A DNA stretch of 64,000 nucleotides from Haladaptatus caseinilyticus. Its GTDB lineage: Archaea > Halobacteriota > Halobacteria > Halobacteriales > Haladaptataceae. Where the stretch lies: assembly GCF_026248685.1 (NCBI RefSeq), contig NZ_CP111036.1:2583752-2647751 (forward strand). The letters are read 5' to 3'. This document shows, one piece after another, positions 43,439 to 52,033 of this stretch. The translations under genes were made by a program, and so were the position numbers. Every line of letters begins with the position of its first letter. The first letter of the stretch is position 1. The notes below the pieces were generated by a model, which ran no database searches, was not told where the DNA came from, and worked only from the letters and a program-made list of their open reading frames with translations.

Positions 43439-44671
43439 ATGGCCGAGAAATTTCGCTCGTTCGACGGACTCCGTCGGGTACTGGCGGAGACGAAGTTCGA
43501 CAGGCCGCCAGCGATCGTCTGCAACGCACACGTGACAGGGTTGAGCGTCGCTCGCGCACTCTCAGCGCACGACGTTCCAGTCATCGCCATCGACCGAAAC
43601 GGGAACGGTGTCGCTCCGTACTCCGACGCCGTGGATTTCGCTGGGCAGGTGACCTATCCGCTGGATGATCGTGACGGATTCCGAGAGGACGTGGAAGCAC
43701 TCGCGTCCGAACTGGGACACGAACCGGTCGCGTTCCCCTGTATGGACGAATGGGTGCACGCCTTCGCCGGGACGGAACCGGAAGGCGTCCGTCTCCCCTT
43801 CGCCGGTCGGGAAACGATCGATGCCGTCCTCGACAAAGAATCGCTGTACGAGAAGGCAGCGGAGTTGGATGTTCCATACCCCGAAACGTACCGAATGGCC
43901 GACACCGATCCGGAAGATGCGGCGGCAGCCCTCGATTTCCCGTTCGTGGTCAAACCCGCGCTCAAGCGCGAGTTCGAGGAAGCGGTCGGAACGAACGTCA
44001 TCGAAGTCGCCGACGAGGAGGAGTTTTTGGATGTCGTAGCGATGGCCGAGGACGCCGGAATAAACGTCATGGCACAGGAGAAGGTGGACATCGAAACCGG
44101 GCGGGACTGTTCGCTGGCCTCCTACGTTCCGCAGGAGGGTGACCCGGTTACCTTCGTCGGCAACGCGCGCGTTCGTTACCCACAGGAGTTCGGCACGTCC
44201 TGTCTCGTCCGACAAACCGACCAACCGGAAATCGAGGGGCGTGCGCTCTCCATTCTCGAAGAAACCGGCTACTACGGCATCAGCGAATCCGAATTCGTTT
44301 ACGACAAATCGCGCGAGGAGTACGTTCTATTGGACATCAACACCCGCCCGTGGAAGTGGATCAGTCTGCCAGTCCAGGCCGGGGCCGACTTGCCGGGGGC
44401 GGCCTACGCCGACACGGTCGGCGATGAGTTCGAAGCCGGGGAGACCCACGACTCCACGTGGGTCTATCTGGGGGATTATCTGAAACTACTCGCAAACGAT
44501 GCCGGTTTCTCGGACGTGCTCAACGAGAACCAGTGGCGGGGTCTGTTCTCCGGCGAGTTCGAGACATCGGACGCCCTGACGACAGGTGTGTACCGCCCGA
44601 GCGACGTCGGACCTGCATATCGGCTTATGAAAACCGAGTTCGGAACCGGCGATTACTACTGCTCCTGTTAG
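43439..44671 (+). CDS. ATP-grasp carboxylate-amine ligase-like protein
   Basis: A 410-residue ATP-grasp enzyme: an N-terminal Rossmann-like part (ALSAHDVPVIAIDRNG), the ATP-grasp core (DKESLYEKAAELDVPYPETY, FPFVVKPALKREF, a DINTRPWKW metal motif), and a C-terminal region with LKLLANDAG. Similar proteins join an amino group to a carboxylate on small molecules or modify surface sugars; the reaction here is unknown. ATG 43439 is chosen because the upstream open frame overlaps the AKR gene out of frame. Confidence 0.83.
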   Translation: MAEKFRSFDGLRRVLAETKFDRPPAIVCNAHVTGLSVARALSAHDVPVIAIDRNGNGVAPYSDAVDFAGQVTYPLDDRDGFREDVEALASELGHEPVAFPCMDEWVHAFAGTEPEGVRLPFAGRETIDAVLDKESLYEKAAELDVPYPETYRMADTDPEDAAAALDFPFVVKPALKREFEEAVGTNVIEVADEEEFLDVVAMAEDAGINVMAQEKVDIETGRDCSLASYVPQEGDPVTFVGNARVRYPQEFGTSCLVRQTDQPEIEGRALSILEETGYYGISESEFVYDKSREEYVLLDINTRPWKWISLPVQAGADLPGAAYADTVGDEFEAGETHDSTWVYLGDYLKLLANDAGFSDVLNENQWRGLFSGEFETSDALTTGVYRPSDVGPAYRLMKTEFGTGDYYCSC

Positions 44672-45123
44672 CAGGATTCGATTACGAACTGCCCCGCAAC
44701 GTCCCCAAGTCGGTGACTGACTCCGTTGGTGGTCCCGCGGGGGTCTGCTCGACTTCTCGGACGTAACGGCCTCGAATGTCCGCCAGCATGTGCAACGTAG
44801 CGTACCCGATCCGCCGAGAAGATACGCCAACGTGCTTCGACCGAGTGGCGAACGAAGTGAGGCACGAGTGCGCCCCTTCTCTGGCGGGGAAAGATTGGGG
44901 GACTGCGGTTGCGATACTGAGGCGGGTATTTGCTGTCGGCAACGGTTAACGACACAGCTACAACGAACAAGTCCTTTGGAAATTCGAAAACAGTTCACCG
45001 ACGGCCAAACCAGCACACCACGTCGATACACCGACTACCGTTCCCGTCCTCGTTGCAGGTGGCGGAGAAGGTCGCCGCCTTCCCCTCTGATTTGCGCCGT
45101 CCAAACGAACCCGTGATCAACGA
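44672..45123. other. 450-base gap with a possible gene relic on the minus strand
   Basis: No convincing intact gene. On the minus strand the stretch 44682-44830 encodes RRIGYATLHMLADIRGRYVREVEQ in codons with typical haloarchaeal third positions and ends in TAA. Its upstream part loses this quality, so it may be the 3' relic of a gene or a very short ORF from the ATG at 44789. The right end is the promoter of the monooxygenase gene. Confidence 0.3.
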
Positions 45124-46455
45124 ATGACCGACGAGAGCATCCACTTCAACCTGTTCACGATGAACGCGGTGGAACACGTCACGGCAGGTACCTGGCGCAC
45201 GCCGGGCGACCGATCACACCGCTACACCGACATGAACTACTGGCAGGAGGTCGCACGACTGGCGGAACGTGGGGGATTCGATGCCGTCTTCTTCGCCGAC
45301 GTGCGTGGCATCTACGACGTATACGGTGGCAATCGAGACACGGCAATAGAGAAGGCCATTCAGACGCCCGCGAACGACCCGGAGCTGTTGATTCCAGCGA
45401 TGGCGAGCGTCACTAGCGACCTCGGGTTCGCGGTGACGCGCTCTACGACCTACGTCCATCCGTACCAACTGGCCCGCGAGTTTTCCACGCTCGACCACAT
45501 CACCGACGGCCGTATCGCGTTCAACATCGTTACCTCCTATCTCGAAAGCGCGGCGGAAAACCTCGGATTGGACGAGCGAATGGACCACGACACGCGCTAC
45601 GACCGCGCCGAGGAATTCATGCAGGTCTGCTATCGACTGTGGGAGGACAGTTGGGAAGACGGTGCGGTGGTTAGAGATGTCGAGGCAGGACGGTACACCA
45701 ACCCCGAGAAAGTTCACGCCATCGACTACGAAGGGGAGCAGTTCTCGGTTCCCGGCCCACACAGTTGTGAGCCGTCGCCACAACGTACGCCAGTTCTCTA
45801 CCAAGCCGGGTCGTCGGAACGCGGGCGGAACTTCGCGGCGAACAACGCTGAAGCGCTGTTCGTCAGCCAACCGACGAAGGAAGCCGTGAAGAATTACGTC
45901 GAGGATGTGCGAAAGCGCGCGGACGATGCGGGACGAAACGGCAACGAACTCGCCTTCTTCGCCGGAATCGCGCCGATCGTCGGCGAAACGGAGGACATCG
46001 CGGAGGCGAAGTACGAAAAATACCGCGAAAACGTCGATACCGAGGCGACGCTGACGCTGCTCGGTGGGTTCATGGACTTGGATTTTTCCGAACTCTCGCC
46101 GGACCAACCGGTCGAACACATCGAAACCGAGGCGATTCAGGGCGCAGTCAACGCCCTAACCAAACATGCTCCCCAGCGTGACTGGACGGTTCGTGACGTG
46201 GCGGAGTTCTGTGGCCTCGGTTCCACCTCGCCCGTCATCGTCGGGTCGCCGGTGCAGGTCGCGGACGAACTCGAACGATGGCACGACGAAACGGGGATCT
46301 CCGGATTCAATATCAAAGAAGTCGTTCGCCCCGGAACACTCCGAGACTTCGTCGATTTGGTGGTGCCGGAACTGCGTGAACGCGGCCTCGTACGCGAGGA
46401 GTACGACGGCGAGACGCTTCGGGAGAACATGCTGGGTCGGCGATATCGCGAGTGA
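45124..46455 (+). CDS. FMN-dependent monooxygenase, NtaA/SnaA/DszA type (LLM class)
   Basis: A 443-residue flavin-dependent oxygenase. Characteristic segments are GTWRTPGDRSHRYTDMNYWQ near the N-terminus, ADVRGIYDVYGG, ITDGRIAFNIVTSY, VLYQAGSSERGRNFAA and FVDLVVPELRERGL. The family uses reduced FMN supplied by a separate reductase to oxidise chelators, sulfur heterocycles or similar compounds. No flavin reductase is adjacent. The substrate is not predictable. The DUF6653 gene follows after three bases. Confidence 0.9.
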   Translation: MTDESIHFNLFTMNAVEHVTAGTWRTPGDRSHRYTDMNYWQEVARLAERGGFDAVFFADVRGIYDVYGGNRDTAIEKAIQTPANDPELLIPAMASVTSDLGFAVTRSTTYVHPYQLAREFSTLDHITDGRIAFNIVTSYLESAAENLGLDERMDHDTRYDRAEEFMQVCYRLWEDSWEDGAVVRDVEAGRYTNPEKVHAIDYEGEQFSVPGPHSCEPSPQRTPVLYQAGSSERGRNFAANNAEALFVSQPTKEAVKNYVEDVRKRADDAGRNGNELAFFAGIAPIVGETEDIAEAKYEKYRENVDTEATLTLLGGFMDLDFSELSPDQPVEHIETEAIQGAVNALTKHAPQRDWTVRDVAEFCGLGSTSPVIVGSPVQVADELERWHDETGISGFNIKEVVRPGTLRDFVDLVVPELRERGLVREEYDGETLRENMLGRRYRE

Positions 46456-46458
46456 GAT

Positions 46459-46935
46459 ATGTCCCTCCGCAACGTAGCATCGATCATGAACACCCCCTTT
46501 TTGGACCGACTGGAGGATTTCTTTTGGGCGCGCCATTCGAACCCGAAAAGCGGTTGGACTCGGGTACCGACCGGTCCCGTCCTCGTGTACGCCATCTATC
46601 GCCGCGACTGGCGCATCCTCATCGCCGCGGTCCTTTTCGCGACGGTTAATCCGTTTTTATTCTCGCCACCCGAGACCGAAGACGCGTGGATGACTCGCGC
46701 CGTCCTCGCCGAACGGTGGTGGATTCGGGAGGAGGCGAACGGAACGGTCGGACGCACGTATCCGAACGTCTGCAACACGGTCAGTGCACTCGCGTTCGTG
46801 TACACACTGGTCGCCGCGTGGCGACGCCGACCCGTCGGCACGACGGTCGGGACGATCCTCGCGTTCGGGCTGAAGTTCTGGTGGGTCGGCGCCCTCGTTC
46901 GGCGATACGATGATCGGGAGACGAAACGCCGGTGA
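46459..46935 (+). CDS. DUF6653 family membrane protein
   Basis: A 158-residue protein. The N-terminal block has FFWARHSNPKSGWTRVPTGP (about 21-40), then YAIYRRDWRI and hydrophobic helices at about 52-68 (LIAAVLFATVNPFLF), 107-120 and 130-147. It ends in a basic tail. I recall this arrangement as DUF6653, function unknown. It starts three bases after the monooxygenase stop, so the pair is likely co-transcribed. Confidence 0.75.
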   Translation: MSLRNVASIMNTPFLDRLEDFFWARHSNPKSGWTRVPTGPVLVYAIYRRDWRILIAAVLFATVNPFLFSPPETEDAWMTRAVLAERWWIREEANGTVGRTYPNVCNTVSALAFVYTLVAAWRRRPVGTTVGTILAFGLKFWWVGALVRRYDDRETKRR

Positions 46936-47162
46936 GTATCCGGTCTTCGACGCAGAATTTCAATTCACCCGACAGCAACGGTCGGTGACCTCCGTCAGTC
47001 ACACCGTTTTCGTATTCCATCACCCTGGTACCAACACGAGCGTATCCGTCTCCGTCTGTCCAGCGTTCCCGTGTTTCCCGGCGTCTCTCGCTCGTTTCCG
47101 GGTGAACTATCCGCGTCGTTTATCCCCCTACTCGGCGTCGTTTCGCTGCAGAGGGGAATCCC

Positions 47163-47600
47163 ATGAGTATCAGAACTGCGGACAACGAGGCGCTCGTTGT
47201 CCGAGAAATCGAAGAGGTATGGAATAGCGGTGGCAACCTTGATGTACTGGATGACGTCGTCGCGGAAGATTTCGTGTACCACAGTCCGATGATGGACATG
47301 GAAGGTCGTGACGAGTACCGCGAAATGGCAGCGGAAGTCCGCGATATCTTCTCCGACATGGAAATGACGGTCGAGGACGTGGTATCGGCGGACGACAAGG
47401 TGGTCGTTCGGTACACTGCATACGGAACCCACACTGGTGAGATGATGGGTATCGAACCAACCGACGAACGAATCGAAATGACGGGGGTCTACTTCGACCG
47501 AATCGAGGACGGGAAAATCCAGGAACGGTACGACGTCGCCGACGAACTGGGAATGTTCGTCCAACTCGGTGTAGTCGAACTGCCCGAGATGGAAGAATAA
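47163..47600 (+). CDS. SnoaL-like (ester cyclase/NTF2-fold) protein, copy 1
   Basis: A 145-residue alpha+beta-barrel protein: NEALVVREIEEVWNSGGNLDVLDDVVA, FVYHSPMMDMEG, YREMAAEVRDIFSDMEMTV and GTHTGEMMGI. This is the SnoaL-like polyketide-cyclase-related fold; many archaeal members have no assigned reaction. It is paralogous to the next gene, and both share sequence before the start codon (GTTTCC...TTTCCGGGTGAAC), indicating a tandem duplication that included the leader. Confidence 0.85.
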   Translation: MSIRTADNEALVVREIEEVWNSGGNLDVLDDVVAEDFVYHSPMMDMEGRDEYREMAAEVRDIFSDMEMTVEDVVSADDKVVVRYTAYGTHTGEMMGIEPTDERIEMTGVYFDRIEDGKIQERYDVADELGMFVQLGVVELPEMEE

Positions 47601-47977
47601 GGCCGACACCTAACCGAGCGGTGTCTTTTCCCTGGCTCTCGATTCGACTCGCATGAATGCAAACGTCTTCTCCTGGAGATGAAAACGTCGTCTCTTGGAA
47701 ATCCGTTTACCTAGGCCGGAACGGTTCGACAGTAACGACTCGATCGTGTATACACGAACGACGCGCCCATGAACCGAGGATTATCCGGGCGGAAACGTCC
47801 GGTGTCGTTTCTCCTCTCGATTCGGCTATCGGTTTTCTCGCTGTAGGCATCATCTACGGACCCGACATTTTGCGTCGAACCACTCACCGTTTCCCGAAAT
47901 CTTCCCCTGGTTTCCGGGTGAACGATGTCTTTCGTTTATCGTCCCGGTTGGTGTACCTGGTTTCCGGGGGAAACACC
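47601..47977. other. Intergenic region carrying a duplicated leader
   Basis: About 375 bases between the two SnoaL-like genes. No separate gene is supported, although one frame stays open from 47657 into the second copy. TTTCCGGGTGAAC recurs before both genes (47094-47106 and 47911-47923), and a further TTTCCGGGGG follows at 47961-47970. This indicates a duplicated promoter/leader. Confidence 0.5.
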
Positions 47978-48427
47978 TTGAGTATCAGAACCGCGGACAA
48001 CGAAGCACTCGTCCAGAGGGAAGTCAGGGAGGTATGGGACAGCGGTGGGGACCTCGAAGAGATTTCCGACCTCGTTACCGACGACTTCGTCTATCACAAC
48101 CCGATGATTCGTGACCCGGTTCACGGACCGGACGAGTATCGAGCACTGGCCGAGACGTTCCGTAACGCCTTCTCGGACATCAAGATGGAAGTCGACGAAA
48201 TGTACGCCGTAGACGACGTAGTGACGACGCGATATACGACGCGGGCGACGCACGACGGCGAGATTTTCGGCATCGAACCGACCCACACGAAGATCGAAAT
48301 CACGGGTATCCTCATCGACCACCTGAAGGAGGGCAAACTCGAAGAGCGACACGTCAACGACGACGCATTGGGCTTGTTCGAACAGATCGGTGCCGTGAAA
48401 CGCCCCGACGAGGGTCGACCGGACTGA
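47978..48427 (+). CDS. SnoaL-like protein, copy 2 (TTG start)
   Basis: A 149-residue paralogue of the 47163-47600 protein. The first codons TTG-AGT-ATC-AGA-ACC-GCG-GAC align exactly with ATG-AGT-ATC-AGA-ACT-GCG-GAC of copy 1, so TTG 47978 is taken as the start although the frame is open upstream to 47657. The core again has EVRDIFSD-like TFRNAFSDIKMEVDEMYAVD and THDGEIFGIEPT. It carries a slightly longer loop (RDPVHGPDE). Function unknown. Confidence 0.8.
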   Translation: MSIRTADNEALVQREVREVWDSGGDLEEISDLVTDDFVYHNPMIRDPVHGPDEYRALAETFRNAFSDIKMEVDEMYAVDDVVTTRYTTRATHDGEIFGIEPTHTKIEITGILIDHLKEGKLEERHVNDDALGLFEQIGAVKRPDEGRPD

Positions 48428-48481
48428 ACCCAACCCGGACAAACGAACCTCTTTTGGGCGAACCACGCCAAACCAGTTCCA

Positions 48482-49258
48482 ATGAACGTACTCGTCGTCG
48501 GAGCGGGCGCGATGGGTCGCTGGTTCGGCGAGTCGATACACTGCGACCTCGCGTTCGCCGATGCAGACCCTGCAGTCGCGGAAAACGCCGCAAACGAACT
48601 CGGTGGACGAGCGGTCGAACTGGACACATCCGAGACGTTCGACGCGGTCTGCCTCGCGGTACCCCTCCCCGTAGTTGAAGGGGCAATCGAAGAACACGCC
48701 GTGAAGGCCGAACGGGCCCTACTCGACCTGACCGGTGTGATGGCCGAACCCGTTTCCGCGATGGCCGAGCGGGTCCCCGACAAGGAACGCGTGAGTCTCC
48801 ACCCGCTGTTCGGCCCCGAAAACGCGCCCGGGAACGTGGCAGTCGTCGTCGATGAACCGGGACCGGTGACCGATGACCTCCTTTCTGCCCTCGAATCACG
48901 TGGCAACACGCTCGTCGAGACGACGCCGGACGAACACGACGAGGCGATGAAAACGGTTCAAGCGAGCGCTCACACGGCGATCCTCGCGTTTGCACTGTCC
49001 GCGAACTCGGTTCCGGACGGGCTACGAACCCCCGTCTACGATTGCCTCACCGACCTTTCGGCCCAAGTCACCAGTGGGGATTCGCGCGTCTACGCCGACA
49101 TTCAGGCCGCCTTCGACGGTGCGGAGGATGTCGCGGCCGCCGCCAACGAACTCGCTGACGCCACCGTGGAGGAGTTCGAGCACCTGTATCGGGACGCTAA
49201 ATCGAACGGTGATACGAACGCGTATCGGAACGAAACCGATCCGGAGGGAAAACGATGA
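48482..49258 (+). CDS. tyrA: Prephenate dehydrogenase TyrA
   Basis: A 258-residue NAD(P)-dependent enzyme converting prephenate to 4-hydroxyphenylpyruvate in tyrosine synthesis. The Rossmann motif GAGAMG is at 7-12. ALLDLTGVMAEPVSAM, SLHPLFGPENAPG (His-Pro-Leu-Phe-Gly-Pro typical of TyrA) and the helical C-terminal dimerisation half follow. It is shorter than bacterial TyrA and has no chorismate mutase fusion; that enzyme is encoded separately at 59018. The stop overlaps the next gene (ATGA). Confidence 0.92.
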   Translation: MNVLVVGAGAMGRWFGESIHCDLAFADADPAVAENAANELGGRAVELDTSETFDAVCLAVPLPVVEGAIEEHAVKAERALLDLTGVMAEPVSAMAERVPDKERVSLHPLFGPENAPGNVAVVVDEPGPVTDDLLSALESRGNTLVETTPDEHDEAMKTVQASAHTAILAFALSANSVPDGLRTPVYDCLTDLSAQVTSGDSRVYADIQAAFDGAEDVAAAANELADATVEEFEHLYRDAKSNGDTNAYRNETDPEGKR

Positions 49259-50682
49259 ACGCCGACCAGCGAGAGCAGGTACGCTCAAACGCGCTCTACC
49301 TCCGCGACGTGCGTCCCATCGACCCGGACGAAATAGCGGAGTACGTCGAGGAGCAACCACATCCGGCGGTGGTCCGGCAGGTGCTGCGCGAGCAGTCGCT
49401 CGATTTGGGTCTCGTCGAACGCGACGATGGAACTTTCGAACCGGTCTCGGAAGAACCGATCGCGCCGGATTTTCGCGGCGTCGAGTCGTTTCCGGAAAAA
49501 TACGGCCGGAAACTGGAGGACCTACTGGTTGGGGAGTTCGGACTCGGGTGGCCGGACGGCGATTCAGGCGACGAACTGCGCGAGACGATTCGTCGCCTCA
49601 AGCAGGAGTATTTTGCACAGAACCCGGTCGAATACGACTATCGCGTGGCGCTCGGCTACGCGATTTACCACCTTCCGGATTATTACGCCGTGGTTCAGTA
49701 CGCACTCTCGGAACTCGCGGAGCGCGGTCTGCTTTCCCGAAAACTGCGGGTGCTTGACGTCGGTGCTGGCGTCGGCGGCCCGGCACTCGGATTGCACGAC
49801 TTCTATCCCAACGACAGTTTGGTCGAGTATCACGCCGTCGAACCGAGCGAGGCCGTCGACGTGTTCGCTGCGATGATGGAGGAAACACGGGAGAACTTCC
49901 ACACGACGATACATCGGGAGACTGCGGAAACGTTCGACTCGAAAAACGAGTACGACCTTGTCCTGTTCGCCAACGTGCTGAGCGAGGTGGACGACCCCGA
50001 AGCGGTCGTGGAAACGTATCTCGATATCCTCGCCGAGGACGGGGCGATGGTTGCCATCGCTCCGGCCGACAAAAACGCGAGTATCGGTCTCCGGGAGGTC
50101 GAACGAAGCGTCGCCGACCGGACGACGGTCTACTCGCCGACGCTTCGACTCTGGCCGAACGAGGAACCACAGGACCGTGGCTGGTCGTTCGACGTACAAC
50201 CGGATTTCGAAACGCCGGCGTTCCAGCGACGACTGGACGAGAGTGACGACAGGGATAAGAGGGACAGTGGCGGGTCGGACGAACGAGGCGATGGCGAGTT
50301 CGTCAACGTCGACGTACAGTACTCACACGTGATTTTGCGGACCGATGGGATGCGACGACGGGAGTTTACCGCCGATCCCGCGTGCTCCGCGAAGATGGCG
50401 GAGATGGAGCGTCACGTGACGGAGCGTGTCAGCCTCGTCGCCGTGAAACTCAGCCATTCCCTGTCTGCGGGTGGACGAAACGAGGTGTTCAAAATCGGAG
50501 ACGGGAGCGAAACGGTCAGCCATTTCGCGGTGCTGACGAAGGAAACGGCACTCAACCGTGCGCTTCGGGAAGCGGCATACGGGAGCCTCCTCTCGTTCGA
50601 AGAGGTGTTGGTACTCTGGAACGAAGACGAAAACGCGTACAACCTCGTGGTCGATGAAAAGACGGTCGTTGACCGCCTCTGA
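49255..50682 (+). CDS. Rsm22-like SAM-dependent methyltransferase
   Basis: A 475-residue class I methyltransferase. The N-terminal helical domain (to about 160) precedes the SAM-binding motif VLDVGAGVGG (166-175). FANVLSEVDDPE lies at the catalytic side, and the C-terminal half contains an acidic low-complexity insert (ESDDRDKRDSGGSDERGDGE). Relatives are annotated as small-ribosomal-subunit Rsm22 proteins, linked to mitoribosome assembly in eukaryotes; the role in archaea is uncertain. Start overlaps tyrA. Confidence 0.85.
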   Translation: MNADQREQVRSNALYLRDVRPIDPDEIAEYVEEQPHPAVVRQVLREQSLDLGLVERDDGTFEPVSEEPIAPDFRGVESFPEKYGRKLEDLLVGEFGLGWPDGDSGDELRETIRRLKQEYFAQNPVEYDYRVALGYAIYHLPDYYAVVQYALSELAERGLLSRKLRVLDVGAGVGGPALGLHDFYPNDSLVEYHAVEPSEAVDVFAAMMEETRENFHTTIHRETAETFDSKNEYDLVLFANVLSEVDDPEAVVETYLDILAEDGAMVAIAPADKNASIGLREVERSVADRTTVYSPTLRLWPNEEPQDRGWSFDVQPDFETPAFQRRLDESDDRDKRDSGGSDERGDGEFVNVDVQYSHVILRTDGMRRREFTADPACSAKMAEMERHVTERVSLVAVKLSHSLSAGGRNEVFKIGDGSETVSHFAVLTKETALNRALREAAYGSLLSFEEVLVLWNEDENAYNLVVDEKTVVDRL

Positions 50683-50901
50683 TTAGTTCGTTTCGACGAC
50701 CTCTCGGACGTAATTGTAATACGAACCGAACTTCCCCTCGTCGTTCGGTGATAACGGAATGTTGTTCTCTGCCAACAGTTCAACCGTTTTTCGTGGCTTA
50801 CACTCGAACCAAATGGACAACACGTCTACATTCCGCTGTGCATACTCGTAGTTGAGTTCGAGTGTCCGCGCGTCAGTGACGTTTCCCTCCGCCATGGCCA
50901 T
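50683..50901 (-). CDS. 72-residue conserved-type small protein
   Basis: A soluble acidic protein with helical heptads (LELNYEYAQRNVDVLSIWFE) and the end NDEGKFGSYYNYVREVVETN. The stop abuts the stop of the Rsm22-like gene. Start may be ATG 50901 or ATG 50895; the second gives MAEGNVTD. No family is assigned, but composition and codon use support a real gene. Confidence 0.6.
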   Translation of the reverse strand: MAMAEGNVTDARTLELNYEYAQRNVDVLSIWFECKPRKTVELLAENNIPLSPNDEGKFGSYYNYVREVVETN

Positions 50902-51172
50902 CTAGTCAGAGTCAGTGTCAGGACATAAATCCATGTGGTTCGTTAATCATCGATGCTGAATTATAATAGGGCGAGAACTATTGACGCGGATTTGACATCG
51001 GTATTCGACGAACTCGGAAACGGTCCCCTCGAACCGTTTGTACCTCTGTCGTCACTCATCCGCTCTCTTGTCGATTTTGCAATCCTCGCGACTCACCCAT
51101 CTCGCCGGTTACTTTCCCGGCGTCCGTCAGTCGAACGGTGCACTTTTGCGCTCCCGTTCCGACCCCACTCCC

Positions 51173-51949
51173 ATGAGCGACCCTCTCGAAATTCTTCTGA
51201 CGAACGACGACGGGATCGACAGCCCCGGTATCCACGCGCTGTACGACGCGCTTCAGGAGGTCGGAAACGTAACGACCGTCGCGCCTGCAACCGATCAGAG
51301 TGCTGTAGGTCGGGCGATGTCCTACGAAGTCGAGGTCGAAGAACACGAAATCGGCTACGCCGTCACGGGAACCCCCACCGACTGCGTCGTAGCGGGACTG
51401 ACAGAACTCGGACCCTACCCGGACATCGTCGTCTCGGGGTGTAACAACGGTGCGAATCTCGGTGCCTACGTCCTCGGCCGTTCGGGAACCGTTAGTGCGG
51501 CGGTCGAAGCCGCGTTCTTCGACGTTCCTGCAATCGCCGTCTCGCTTCACGTTCCAAACCACATGTGGCCACACGATACGACGAAACCGGAGTACGAGGA
51601 GGCCGCCCGTGCGACGACGTATCTCACCGAACACTCGCTCGACGCGGGCGTGTTTGAGCAGGCCGAATATCTGAACGTCAACGCTCCCATGCCGGGCGAT
51701 GAACCGGCGTCGATGGAGGTGACGCGTCCCTCGCACGTATACGACATGAACGCCACGAACGATGGGGGTGTCGTCACCCTTCACGACTTGACGTGGGAAC
51801 AAATGGACGACGAGACGCTCCCCGACCCGGATGGAACCGACCGAAGGGCAGTGTACGAGGGGAGAGTGAGCGTTTCGCCGCTTACCGCACCACACTCCAC
51901 CGAACATCACGAATCGCTGGACGAACTGGTTACTGCCTATCACAAATAG
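51173..51949 (+). CDS. surE: 5'-nucleotidase SurE
   Basis: A 258-residue phosphatase removing phosphate from nucleoside monophosphates and short polyphosphate. It has the N-terminal metal motif LLTNDDG (8-14, with D12 and D13), AVGRAMS, TPTDCVVAGL and SGCNNGANLG. ATG 51173 gives the family start, and the upstream 45 codons of open frame are not coding-like. The 270 bases upstream hold a promoter and no convincing gene. Confidence 0.94.
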   Translation: MSDPLEILLTNDDGIDSPGIHALYDALQEVGNVTTVAPATDQSAVGRAMSYEVEVEEHEIGYAVTGTPTDCVVAGLTELGPYPDIVVSGCNNGANLGAYVLGRSGTVSAAVEAAFFDVPAIAVSLHVPNHMWPHDTTKPEYEEAARATTYLTEHSLDAGVFEQAEYLNVNAPMPGDEPASMEVTRPSHVYDMNATNDGGVVTLHDLTWEQMDDETLPDPDGTDRRAVYEGRVSVSPLTAPHSTEHHESLDELVTAYHK

Positions 51950-52033
51950 CTATGTAACCCGTGCACGTCGGCACTACTGTTTTATTCGTCGGTGACTAAC
52001 GGACCCCCGACAAGAGGGGGAAGGGGAAATATA

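Noticed and set aside
50953..51172. Plus-strand frame starting MLNYNRARTIDADLTSVFDE before surE
   Set aside because: The first 20 codons look plausible, but the frame runs on into surE out of frame and loses coding character; the surE promoter must lie here.
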